40,003 bases of DNA from an uncultured Alistipes sp. (GTDB lineage Bacteria > Bacteroidota > Bacteroidia > Bacteroidales > Rikenellaceae). Location: contig URTU01000010.1 in NCBI GenBank assembly GCA_900550925.1, positions 1 through 40,003 on the forward strand, given 5' to 3'. Positions 32,046-40,003 of this stretch are shown here, piece after piece; position 1 is the first letter of the stretch; each line of letters opens with the position of its first letter. The translations under genes and the position numbers were made by a program. The notes below the pieces were generated by a model. It worked only from the letters and a program-made list of their open reading frames with translations. It was not told the DNA's origin and searched no databases.

Positions 32046-33971
32046 CTATTCGAGCGAGTTGTCTACATCGGGATACGATTCGGGATATCCGTTGGGATAG
32101 CAGAACCACGGAATCGAGCACTGGTAGTAGGGAGTCAGACCGGAGATCGGGCGCAGCTGGCGCAGAGCGGGCTTGTTCCAAACGTACTCGGAGTTGTAAC
32201 GCGGGCGAACGCGGAAGCAGGGCGAGCCTTCGAGGTTGTAGGTAGTCGAGTACATCGACTTGAAGCCTTCGAAGCGGGCCGGAGCCAGGTAGAAGCCTTT
32301 GTAAACCTTGGTAGGATCCTCGTCGCGTTTCTGGATAAGTTCGGTACGGGTCCAGCCGTTGCCGTTGTAGGGATATTCGCCGGTGTATTCGATATCGTAG
32401 AATATCTTACGCTGGTCAACCCAAGTCTCGTGAGCGCCCCACGGGAAGAGGGCAACGAACTTCTGCATCATGATGTGCGAGAGAGTGAGGTCGTTTTCGG
32501 TAATGCCAGCCACGAACGGACCTGCGAGGTACTCGGCAGCAGCCTGGTCGAACAGAGCCGACGAGATCTTGTCACCACCGGTAACGTCGAGTGTGCTTTC
32601 AGCAGCGGTTCCGGGCTTGAGGTAACGCGAAGTGAAGGTCATGTCATCAGCAATGGCATCTTTCCAGTATCTGAGAGCCTCGCCCTTGTTGCCCATGCGG
32701 AAGTAAGCCTCGGCGATGCAGAACTTGATCTCGGCCGAAGTCATCAGCACGACCGGAGCATCGTTGTGATAGAGCCAGCGGCCGTCACCGTCGTAAACGG
32801 TCGAGCTGCCTGCTTCACGTCCGTAGAGCGACGGAGCGCTGTAACCGTCAGCCGACGGGCTGGAGGTGCCGGTGAAGCTGCCGCCGTAATACTTGTAACG
32901 TTTGATGCTGTCGAGGTTGTTGATATTCTGGTAGAGCTGATCGCTTGCGGTACCGAGTTTTGCAACCACACGGGGATCGTAGTGACCGGTCTCCATTACG
33001 TTGGTATCGCATATGATCTGGGTAGCCGAGAGCTTGTACTTGTAACGAGCATCGGCATCCTGCCAGTTGTCGTTGAGGATACGGTTTCCGTTCTCGTCGT
33101 ATTCGGGTACGGTACCGGTGAATACCTTGACAGCGTAGTCGCTCTGGAAATAGGAGCGTCCGAGGTTGCCGCGGTAAGTTCCGAAGAAGTTGTTGTAGGT
33201 CGAGCTCGGAGCATCCGAACCGCCGCCGAGCAGGCTTACGCAAGCGTCGTCATCGGGAGTCTGGAATGCCTTGTCGGCATAGCTTACCAGTTCGGGACCG
33301 TAGGTCGAAAGGAATTCGGTCTTGTTGGTGAGCGACGAGAGCTGACGGATCAGCACCGAGTATGCGAACTTGATCCACTTCGACTTGTCACCGTGATAGA
33401 TCCAGTCGTTGTTTTCGAGGATCGAACCGTAGCTGTTCTGGTCTTCCCTTTCGAGGTATTCGATAGCTGTGGTAGCCCAGTCGTGAACCTGTTTGTAGAC
33501 CACATCCTGATAGTCGTAGTTAAACTCGAGGCGTCCGGGCTGGAAAGCCTCGGTCAGCGGCAGGTCGGCATGGTACTTGGTGAGAACGTCCCACGAGAAA
33601 GCCTTCATGGCATAACCCATACCTACCATTGTCCATTTCTCCTCCTCGATAGCCTGGTTGATGAAGTTTTCGAGGTTCATACCCTGATCCCAGTAGACCA
33701 TACGCCAAACGTTACCGCCCGAGTCTGATCCGGTAGGATAGCGATGGAGTGCGTAGTTCGTATTGGCACCCCACATCTGGCAGAGCGGAGCGGTAGCCAG
33801 GATATCGTAGTAGATATCCCAATACATCTGTTGGATACTCGACAGGTAGAGATACGTATCTACGTGGTCCGGCGAGTCAACGTTCTTATTTACGTCCAGC
33901 CACTTTTCGCAACTAACGTTGCTGAAGGAGACTGCGGCCAGAAGCATTATGACTGATAATATCTTTTTCAT
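32046..33971 (-). CDS. SusD/RagB-family outer-membrane nutrient-binding lipoprotein
   Basis: 641 residues. Lipobox NVSC (C21) after MKKILSVIMLLAAVSFS. Helical SusD-type protein: CEKWLDVNKNVDSPDH, the TPR-like region AIEEEKWTMVGMGYAMKAFSWDVL, LPLTEAFQPG, DWATTAIEYLE and the C-terminal loops. It resembles the SusD-like_2 subgroup rather than the classic starch-binding SusD. SusD caps the SusC barrel and delivers ligand. The gap to the SusC stop is 37 bp. No glycoside hydrolase or peptidase is linked, so the nutrient (glycan or peptide) is unknown. Confidence 0.95.
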   Translation of the reverse strand: MKKILSVIMLLAAVSFSNVSCEKWLDVNKNVDSPDHVDTYLYLSSIQQMYWDIYYDILATAPLCQMWGANTNYALHRYPTGSDSGGNVWRMVYWDQGMNLENFINQAIEEEKWTMVGMGYAMKAFSWDVLTKYHADLPLTEAFQPGRLEFNYDYQDVVYKQVHDWATTAIEYLEREDQNSYGSILENNDWIYHGDKSKWIKFAYSVLIRQLSSLTNKTEFLSTYGPELVSYADKAFQTPDDDACVSLLGGGSDAPSSTYNNFFGTYRGNLGRSYFQSDYAVKVFTGTVPEYDENGNRILNDNWQDADARYKYKLSATQIICDTNVMETGHYDPRVVAKLGTASDQLYQNINNLDSIKRYKYYGGSFTGTSSPSADGYSAPSLYGREAGSSTVYDGDGRWLYHNDAPVVLMTSAEIKFCIAEAYFRMGNKGEALRYWKDAIADDMTFTSRYLKPGTAAESTLDVTGGDKISSALFDQAAAEYLAGPFVAGITENDLTLSHIMMQKFVALFPWGAHETWVDQRKIFYDIEYTGEYPYNGNGWTRTELIQKRDEDPTKVYKGFYLAPARFEGFKSMYSTTYNLEGSPCFRVRPRYNSEYVWNKPALRQLRPISGLTPYYQCSIPWFCYPNGYPESYPDVDNSLE

Positions 33972-34008
33972 AATAATAATGTTCGTATTTTAAATTTAGA
34001 CGATGGGC

Positions 34009-37000
34009 TTAGAAAGTAAGGTTGATACCGAAAGAGTAGGTACGCGGTGCGGGTACGCCCCAAACGTCATAACCTTCACCGCCCGTTCCGCCGGCGGCAG
34101 CCGACATCGTGTTACCAGCCACGTCGACACCCTTGTAGTTGGTGATGGTGCACAGGTCGTTGGCAGCCACGAATACCGAAGCTCTCGAGATGAAGCCGCC
34201 GGTTACTCGCTTGAGCCACTGCGAAGGCACGGTGTAGCTGAGGCGGATTTCGCTCAGACGCAGATAGTTGACATTCTTCTGAACCCAGTCTTCATCGTAT
34301 CCGGTATAACCGGTTGTCGAACCGTAGGCAGTAGGATCGATAGCGATGGTGTTGTAGGTCGGGTTTGCGGTATTCTCCAGGCCGTCCTTAAGCACGCCCG
34401 AGAAGATAACCGGACCGCTTTCACGCCAGCGTACCGACTCCCACGACAGACCCGAGCTGAACAGCGAACGCATGGTACCGTTCACGATGGTCGAACCGAT
34501 TTTTCCGGTCATGAGGGCCGACAGACGGAAGTTCTTGTACGTAAGATATGTCGAGATACCGTAGGTAAGATCCGGGTTACGGTCGCCGATGACCGACCAG
34601 GTGCTTTCCGTAAGCGGAGTACCGCTCGTGGGGCTGATCAGGATATCACCCTTGTCGTTACGCTGGAATGCCAGACCGGTAAGAGTGGTTACAGGATGGC
34701 CCTTCATGATACCGTTACGGATGTTACCCGAGTTCCAGGTATATGCATTGTAGTACTCGGTCAGGTTCTCCGGCAGGTCGGTAACCAGCGAGTTGGTGTG
34801 CGAGAGGTTCAGACCCAGGTTCCAGCGGAAGTCGTTCTTGCTGATGATGTCGCCGTCGATGTGAGCTTCCCAGCCCCAGGTGTCGAACGAGCCGACGTTC
34901 ATGTTGTTGAGCACGAAACCGGTAGCGTAGGACATACGGAAACCGTTTACGATCTGGTCGGTGCAACTTGTCCAGAAATAGGTGAAGTCCATGTTGATAC
35001 GTCTGTTGGCCATGGTAGCCTCGAAACCGACCTCATACGAAGTGTTCATTTCGGGACGCAGGGTGGTGTTGGGGCCGGTGTAGCCGTACTTGTAACCACC
35101 ACCGGAGGTCGAAGCAGCCTCGAGAGCGGGGTAGATCGACAGCGGGGATGCATCCTTACCTACCTGAGCAAAGGCACCGCGGACCTTCAGATAGTTGAGC
35201 ACCTTGTTATCCTTGAGGAAGGGAAGTTCGGTGAATACGAACGAACCCTCGACAGCGGGATAGAAGTACGAGTTGTTGTCGGTAGGCAGGGTCGACGACC
35301 AGTCGTTACGTGCACGGAGGGTCAGGAAGGCCATGTTGGCATAGCCGAATTCAGCCTGACCGGAAACTGCCTGCAGACGTCTGCGGGTATAGGTCTTCTT
35401 GCTGACAATGGTAGTAGCGACGCAGTTGTTGATCGAGTGCATGTCGAGGTACATGTAGTTGCTTCCGTAAGAAGACAAGGTCTGTACCTTGTTCTGCAGC
35501 TGGTGGTAACCTACCTGAGCCGAGAAGGTGAACTTGTCGTCGAACCAGGTGTTGTTGTAGCCGGCCAGAACGTCGATGTTGTAGTTCGACAGATTGTGCT
35601 TTGCAATGTTGTACGAACCGGAGTTATCGTCATCCTGCGAAGTCAGGTTGTATGTACGATAGTAGGGGTGCTGACCATCCTCGTAGATCGAAGCCGAGTA
35701 GTCGATACCGGCCTGAGCGCGGATGAAAGTATTCTTGATAGGAGTGATATTGATCGAGAAGCGGCTCATTACACGGTCGGTTTCGTCGCGCATGAGGTTC
35801 TTCTCCATACCGAACAGCGGGTTGGTCATATCATCGTCCATGTAGTAGTTAGGCATACGCATGTGTTTGCCGTCCTCGGCGTAGATGTTGGTCATGTCGT
35901 CGAGCGAAGGCCATCTGTAGGCGTAGTAGAGCGGGCCCGAGGTGAATTTACGTACCTTGTCATTGGTCTGACGTACGTACTGGATCGAACCGTCGAGTTT
36001 CAACCACTTCTTCACCTGAGCCTGACCGGCCAGAGTAAGGTTGAGTCGCTCCAGACCCGAGGTCTTTACGACACCCTTCGAATTGAGGTAGTTGGCAGCT
36101 GCACGCATCGAGACCTTGTCGGTACCTGCCTCTACCGAGAGGTTGTGTTTCTGCGAGAAACCGGTCTGGAATACTGCCGACAGGTTGTCATAGAGTTTGG
36201 TACCTTCTGCATACGGAGCACCCCAACGTGAGTTGTAGTAGTAGTTGGTCTGGCCGTAAGCACCGTGGTTGTACTTGTCCTGGATCTCCGGCCAGCCGTA
36301 AGCCTTCGACCACGAGAACTGGTTGCTGTAGGAGATGCGGCCCTCACCGCCGGTGTTTGAACCCTTCTTGGTGGTGATGATGATGGCACCGTTCGAAGCG
36401 TCCGAACCGTACAGAGCGGCAGCAGCGGCACCCTTCAGCACGGTTACCGACTCGATGTCCTCCGAAGCGAGGTCATTACCACGCGAAGCGTAGTCCATCG
36501 TACGGTATGTAATAGCTTCAGCCGTTGCAAAGCTGTTCTGGGGGTTGAACGACGAGTTGTCCATCGGGATACCGTCGACAACGTAGAGAGGCTGGTTGTT
36601 ACCGGAGATCGAGGTTACGTTACGCAGGATAACGGTTGTCGAAGCACCGGGCATACCTGAGGTCTGCGTTACGGTCATGCCTGACACACGGCCCTGGAGA
36701 GCGGTAACGAAGTCCGTACGACCCGATTCGATAATGTCCTGAGCCTTTACGTTCTGCACGGACGAACCGATTGCACGGGCAACACGTTTCATACCGAACT
36801 CACCTGTTACCACGACATCCTCGATAGTCTCGGCCGATTCGGCAAGAGTTACCTCCATACCCTGGGCGGCCTGCACCTTCTGGGTTTGATAACCGACGAA
36901 GGAGATTTCGAGGGTAGCGCCTTCGGGAACCGTAAGAGAGAATGCGCCGCCGATACCGGTAGCGGTAGCATTGGTATTGGACCCATCCTGGCGCACGGTA

Positions 37001-37164
37001 GCTCCAACGATCGGGTTACCGGAAGCGTTCTTCACGGTGCCTGAAATCCTGACAGACTTCTGTTCGACCGAAGATTGGTTCGGGCGCTCGGAAGCCATCA
37101 AATTCGTTGCGCACACCGCGAGAGCGAATGTGAGTAACAAACCAATAGTCAATTTTCTTTTCAT
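34009..37164 (-). CDS. SusC/RagA-family TonB-linked outer-membrane transporter
   Basis: 1051 residues. Signal peptide 1-24. Carboxypeptidase-D-like regulatory domain at about 40-110 (VRISGTVKNASGNPIVGATV), then ETIEDVVVTGEFGMKR leading into the plug (GRTDFVTALQGRVSGMTV, RNVTSISGNNQPLYVVDGIPM), then the large beta-barrel ending SFGINLTF, with the usual terminal Phe. Energised by TonB-ExbBD, it imports a ligand bound by the SusD partner. No anti-sigma-interacting N-terminal STN domain is seen, and no ECF/anti-sigma pair is adjacent. First gene of SusC-SusD-lipoprotein; promoter at 37349-37380. Confidence 0.97.
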   Translation of the reverse strand: MKRKLTIGLLLTFALAVCATNLMASERPNQSSVEQKSVRISGTVKNASGNPIVGATVRQDGSNTNATATGIGGAFSLTVPEGATLEISFVGYQTQKVQAAQGMEVTLAESAETIEDVVVTGEFGMKRVARAIGSSVQNVKAQDIIESGRTDFVTALQGRVSGMTVTQTSGMPGASTTVILRNVTSISGNNQPLYVVDGIPMDNSSFNPQNSFATAEAITYRTMDYASRGNDLASEDIESVTVLKGAAAAALYGSDASNGAIIITTKKGSNTGGEGRISYSNQFSWSKAYGWPEIQDKYNHGAYGQTNYYYNSRWGAPYAEGTKLYDNLSAVFQTGFSQKHNLSVEAGTDKVSMRAAANYLNSKGVVKTSGLERLNLTLAGQAQVKKWLKLDGSIQYVRQTNDKVRKFTSGPLYYAYRWPSLDDMTNIYAEDGKHMRMPNYYMDDDMTNPLFGMEKNLMRDETDRVMSRFSINITPIKNTFIRAQAGIDYSASIYEDGQHPYYRTYNLTSQDDDNSGSYNIAKHNLSNYNIDVLAGYNNTWFDDKFTFSAQVGYHQLQNKVQTLSSYGSNYMYLDMHSINNCVATTIVSKKTYTRRRLQAVSGQAEFGYANMAFLTLRARNDWSSTLPTDNNSYFYPAVEGSFVFTELPFLKDNKVLNYLKVRGAFAQVGKDASPLSIYPALEAASTSGGGYKYGYTGPNTTLRPEMNTSYEVGFEATMANRRINMDFTYFWTSCTDQIVNGFRMSYATGFVLNNMNVGSFDTWGWEAHIDGDIISKNDFRWNLGLNLSHTNSLVTDLPENLTEYYNAYTWNSGNIRNGIMKGHPVTTLTGLAFQRNDKGDILISPTSGTPLTESTWSVIGDRNPDLTYGISTYLTYKNFRLSALMTGKIGSTIVNGTMRSLFSSGLSWESVRWRESGPVIFSGVLKDGLENTANPTYNTIAIDPTAYGSTTGYTGYDEDWVQKNVNYLRLSEIRLSYTVPSQWLKRVTGGFISRASVFVAANDLCTITNYKGVDVAGNTMSAAAGGTGGEGYDVWGVPAPRTYSFGINLTF

Positions 37165-37348
37165 AGAGCAAAATGTTAGTTAGTAATTGAGGTTTACTTT
37201 GAATTAGTTTAACGGCTACTATCTGTAATAATCAGTTAGTTCATCTGTTTAGGTTATATGGTAAAACATAAAATTCAAGCCAAGATTAAAGGCAAACTCT
37301 CCCTTTAGTGTCAATAATGAGCATGCGATTTCTCTCAACCTTTAAATA

Positions 37349-37380
37349 CAAAGAAAAATCAAATCTGTCAAAAAAACAAA
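37349..37380 (-). promoter_or_regulatory. Promoter for the SusCD operon
   Basis: Read on minus: -33 TTTG at 37380-37377 and -7 TTTCTTTG at 37356-37349 (one mismatch to TAnnTTTG), spacer 20 bp. Predicted start near 37342. Confidence 0.6.
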
Positions 37381-38056
37381 TTTCTTTACAAGAAAAATAT
37401 GTGAAATTTGGGCTTCAAAAATTAAGATTGTCGGTTTAGTTTGCGACTGGTCAATGATTTTTGACATGAAAATTTTTTTGTGAATATGGGCTTTTTGTGG
37501 CGTAGAGAGTGAGAAGCTGTAGAGATTTGGTGGATGCCGAAACGAGTTTAGATTCCGTACATGTTGCTGTCTGAGAAGGTGCGGCTGTATATATGCTTGT
37601 TAATTAATGTGATATGTGAATATTGTAAGTCGGGTCGGATGCCGGTAAGAGACGCCTTGCAATCGAAAGTGTGATTATGTATCGAGTGTCGGGTTCCGAA
37701 TTGTTGGGCGACATGTGCCGGAGGGGGGGCGGATGTGCAGGCTGTATATTATTAAAATTTTTAGAAAATCACATGGCGTTTATGTATTATACGTGCACTC
37801 ATGGGACTACGGTAGGGGTTCGGATGGCATGCGGCCGCAAACGCATGCCCGGAATGGCGCCAGCCGGATGATTATATATATGCGCGGCCGTAATTCGGCC
37901 CCTGCTCATGGAGGTGGAAATTTCTGCGGGTGGAAAATGCTTCCGGCAGCACCTTCCTCATGAAGACAATTTCCGCAAGTTGAAACTTCAGTGAGCTCTT
38001 GAATGTCCGATACGCCTTTTTTCGTAGATGTTACGGAATTTTTCGCAAAAAATAGC

Positions 38057-38064
38057 TACCTTTG
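38057..38064 (+). promoter_or_regulatory. -7 box for tig
   Basis: Exact TACCTTTG. A TTTG -33 box at the usual distance is not visible. The predicted start near 38071 lies 43 nt before the ATG at 38114 and inside the longer possible reading frame, which favours the inner start. Confidence 0.5.
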
Positions 38065-38113
38065 CACTCCGTATGTGTGCGAATGTATAAAAATATATTA
38101 TAATAGATTCATT

Positions 38114-39448
38114 ATGAACGTAGTAAGAGAACATCGCGAAGATTTGACTTCGCTTATCCGCGTTACGGTCGGCGAGGCCGATTATGCCCAGGAGGTCGAC
38201 AAAATCCTGCGGGATTACAAGCGGAAGGCTAACATTCCGGGATTCCGTCGCGGAATGGTCCCCATGAGCATCATAAACCGTATGTACCGAAAGGGCGTGG
38301 TGGCCGAACAGGCTTACAAGTGCGCCTCGAACGGCTGTTTCGAATATCTCGACAAGGAGAAGATCGAATATGTCGGGGACGTGCTGCCGAGCGACGAGCA
38401 GAAGGAGTTCGATTTCGATAATCAGACCGAATTCGAATTCGTCTTCGAGATCGGCGAGGCTCCCGCAATAAATATCGAACTGTCGGACAAGGATAAGTTG
38501 ACGTATTATAATATAGAGATCTCGGACAAGATGCATGAGAACTATCGCAGCAACTATCTGCGCCGGTTCGGACGTCTGGTCGATGTCGAGAGCGTGGAGC
38601 GCGACGAGGCTCTGTCGGCAACGCTCGACAACGGCGAAATGCGTGTCGAGGATGCATATGTGGGTCTGATCTCGCTGGGTGACGATGAGCGCAAGCCGTT
38701 CGTCGGCAAGAAGGTCGGCGACAAGATGCAGATCAACGTCAATGAGCTGTTCAAGAACGAGGCGCAGCGTGCCGCCGTGCTGGGCGTGAAGAAGGAGGAA
38801 CTGGCCTCGATCAAGCCCGAATTCGAACTGGAGATAAAGAAGATCCGCCGTTTTGCCGACCCCGAACTGAACGAGGAGTTCTTCAAGATGGCCTTCCCCG
38901 ACGGAAAGGTCACCGACGAGAAGGGGCTCGACGAATATATCGATGCACAGATCGGTGCCGAACTCAAGCGTGAGAGCGAATACCTGTTCGTGGCGCAGAT
39001 GCGCAACATGCTCCTGAAGAAGGCCGACCTGAAACTGCCCGAGGCATTCCTCAAGCATTGGCTCTATGTGATCAACGAGGGCAAATATACCGAGGCGCAG
39101 ATCGAACAGGATTTCGAGAACTTCATGAAGATGTACCGCTGGAGCCTGATCCAGAAGCACTATGCCAAGGAGTTGAACCTGACGGTTTCGGAAGAGGAGG
39201 CGCTCGAGGAGGCCAAGGCTCTGGCAGCGATGCAGTTTGCACAGTACGGCATGGCTTCGGCTCCGGATGACATGCTGACCAACTATGGGCGGTCGATCCT
39301 GGGCAACAAGCAGGAGGCCGGCAAGATCTACGACAAGCTCTTCGAGACGAAGGTTGTCGATGCGCTGCGTTCGCAGATCAAGGTGACCGAGAAGAGCGTG
39401 TCGGCCGAGGAGTTCGGCAAGATCGCCGAGGCGACAAACGCACAGTAA
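38114..39448 (+). CDS. tig: Trigger factor
   Basis: 444 residues. Ribosome-bound chaperone for nascent chains. Start set at 38114 (MNVVREHREDLTSLIRVTV), the family N-terminus, because the -7 box at 38057-38064 would otherwise fall inside the gene. The ribosome-docking loop reads IPGFRRGMVP (canonical GFRxGxxP). The middle region expected to be an FKBP-type PPIase is short and lacks the family's active-site pattern, so isomerase activity is doubtful; this is common in Bacteroidota. The C-terminal substrate cradle is helical (LPEAFLKHWLYVINEGKYTEAQ). Directly upstream of clpP, the usual gene order. Confidence 0.95.
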   Translation: MNVVREHREDLTSLIRVTVGEADYAQEVDKILRDYKRKANIPGFRRGMVPMSIINRMYRKGVVAEQAYKCASNGCFEYLDKEKIEYVGDVLPSDEQKEFDFDNQTEFEFVFEIGEAPAINIELSDKDKLTYYNIEISDKMHENYRSNYLRRFGRLVDVESVERDEALSATLDNGEMRVEDAYVGLISLGDDERKPFVGKKVGDKMQINVNELFKNEAQRAAVLGVKKEELASIKPEFELEIKKIRRFADPELNEEFFKMAFPDGKVTDEKGLDEYIDAQIGAELKRESEYLFVAQMRNMLLKKADLKLPEAFLKHWLYVINEGKYTEAQIEQDFENFMKMYRWSLIQKHYAKELNLTVSEEEALEEAKALAAMQFAQYGMASAPDDMLTNYGRSILGNKQEAGKIYDKLFETKVVDALRSQIKVTEKSVSAEEFGKIAEATNAQ

Positions 39449-39513
39449 GGCAACGTGATAGGTCGGCAGACCGGTATGCATGCCGCTGCCGCTGTCGAAA
39501 TATTGTTTCGAAC

Positions 39514-39566
39514 GACTCCGTAAGGATTGATTTTTGCAAAGGAATCGGTACTTATGGAGTCTTTTT
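39514..39566 (+). terminator. Terminator-like hairpin between tig and clpP
   Basis: 11-bp stem GACTCCGTAAG (39514-39524) / CTTATGGAGTC (39551-39561) with one G-U pair, 26-nt loop, then TTTTT. The loop contains GATTTTTG (39529-39536), a -7-like sequence that could start the clpP transcript (TTTC at 39506-39509 as weak -33, spacer 19). Confidence 0.55.
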
Positions 39567-39590
39567 AAATAAACAGAACGAATCCGGAAT

Positions 39591-40003
39591 ATGAAAAACG
39601 AATTTGAAAAGTACGCTACCGGCCATTTGGGCATCAGCAGCCTCAAGCTGCACCGTTATGATTCGGTTGTCCGCGATTACGTCTCGCCGACGATCATCGA
39701 GGAGCGTCAGTTGAATGTGGCTACGATGGATGTTTTTTCGCGGTTGATGATGGACCGGATCATATTTCTCGGGGCGCCGATCTACGACGATGCCGCAAAC
39801 ATCATCCAGGCGCAGCTGTTGTTCCTCGAGTCGGTCGATCCGGACAAGGACATACAGATATATATAAACTCGCCGGGCGGATCGGTTTCGGCCGGTCTGG
39901 GCATCTACGATACGATGCAGCTGATCGGGCCCGACGTGGCGACCATCTGTACGGGCCTTGCGGCGAGCATGGGGGCCGTATTGCTGGCGGCGGGGGCTGC
40001 CGG
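39591..40003 (+). CDS. clpP: ATP-dependent Clp protease proteolytic subunit, 5' part
   Basis: 137 complete codons to the window end. Serine peptidase that forms the ClpXP/ClpAP chamber. Motifs: RIIFLGAPIYDDAANIIQAQLLFLE, IYINSPGGSVSAGLGIYDTM and the nucleophile S126 in TGLAASMGAVLL. The catalytic His and Asp are further downstream. The N-terminus (MKNEFEKYATGHLGISS) is slightly long, as usual in Bacteroidota. ATG 39591. Confidence 0.96.
   Translation, partial: MKNEFEKYATGHLGISSLKLHRYDSVVRDYVSPTIIEERQLNVATMDVFSRLMMDRIIFLGAPIYDDAANIIQAQLLFLESVDPDKDIQIYINSPGGSVSAGLGIYDTMQLIGPDVATICTGLAASMGAVLLAAGAA

Larger units (their letters stand above)
37165..38113. other. 949-bp gene-free region upstream of SusC and tig
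   Basis: AT-rich near SusC, with the SusC promoter and a leader of about 178 nt on minus. From 37430 to 38040 I see no gene with family support; the open frames at 37671-37963 have no plausible start signal or recognisable product. A perfect 8-bp hairpin GGCATGCG (37826-37833) / CGCATGCC (37842-37849) with loop GCCGCAAA lacks a T tract. The tig -7 box is at 38057-38064. Confidence 0.5.

Noticed and set aside
31932..33728. 598-codon plus-strand frame antisense to SusD
   Set aside because: Shadow of SusD; no promoter or start signal.
34003..36231. 742-codon plus-strand frame antisense to SusC
   Set aside because: Shadow of the SusC barrel region; Val/Gly/Arg-rich without domain features.
37671..37963. 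Short frames in the SusC-tig gap
   Set aside because: No promoter, no conserved pattern and start codons without context.
1..40003. Mobile elements, CRISPR arrays, tRNA or rRNA genes
   Set aside because: No transposase or integrase, no regularly spaced repeats and no tRNA T-loop or rRNA-like sequence were noticed anywhere in the window.

Overview
The window comes from a Bacteroidota chromosome, most likely an Alistipes-like member of the Bacteroidales with fairly high GC. The evidence is promoters of the -33 TTTG / -7 TAnnTTTG type, A-rich start regions with few Shine-Dalgarno sites, a SusC/SusD pair, a NigD-like lipoprotein, a fused SecDF and golvesin/'xanthan lyase'-type domains. I see no rRNA, tRNA, CRISPR array, insertion sequence or phage gene. 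The genus is inferred from gene content and composition only.

Layout. 1-1033: 5' part of dnaK (minus). 1414-1659: small helix-turn-helix protein. 1897-3138: thioredoxin-fold lipid/periplasm-type protein with one active-site Cys missing. 3373-6480: secDF. 6574-7389: diadenylate cyclase cdaA. 7739-12911: ilvD-ilvB-ilvH-ilvC branched-chain amino acid operon, in which ilvB is interrupted by a +1 frameshift near 10605-10613. 13183-24114: a peptidoglycan processing and salvage locus. Its minus-strand operon runs amidase - glycosyltransferase - DUF4922 (HIT-like) - SpoIID/LytB - AmpG-type transporter; an orphan secreted protein (21284-22153) follows, and murK-murQ lie divergently on plus. 24373-25662: metK (minus). 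26167-26604: rpiB (minus). 26716-29486: ECF sigma factor, an anti-sigma protein that appears to span both membranes, and a NigD-like lipoprotein. 29977-30306: cupin (minus). 30478-30942: TspO. 31019-37164: a SusC-SusD-lipoprotein uptake operon (minus). 38114-39448: trigger factor. 39591-40003: clpP (cut by the window end).

How genes work together. The amidase would strip stem peptides from peptidoglycan, AmpG would carry muropeptides across the inner membrane, MurK would phosphorylate amino sugars, and MurQ would remove the lactyl ether of MurNAc-6-P to give GlcNAc-6-P. The roles of the SpoIID-like, DUF4922 and glycosyltransferase proteins are open: all three lack export signals, and the three reading frames abut or overlap, so they form the least understood and most interesting unit here. 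The sigma/anti-sigma/NigD trio matches the recently described dual membrane-spanning anti-sigma (Dma/Das) systems of Bacteroides thetaiotaomicron. DnaK, trigger factor, ClpP and SecDF are general proteostasis and export functions.

Several start sites were moved inward from the longest possible reading frame because a good -33/-7 promoter lies inside the longer version (cdaA, tig), or because family N-termini and lipoprotein signals fit the inner start (ilvD, ilvH, rpiB, the glycosyltransferase, the SusE-position lipoprotein, the ECF factor).
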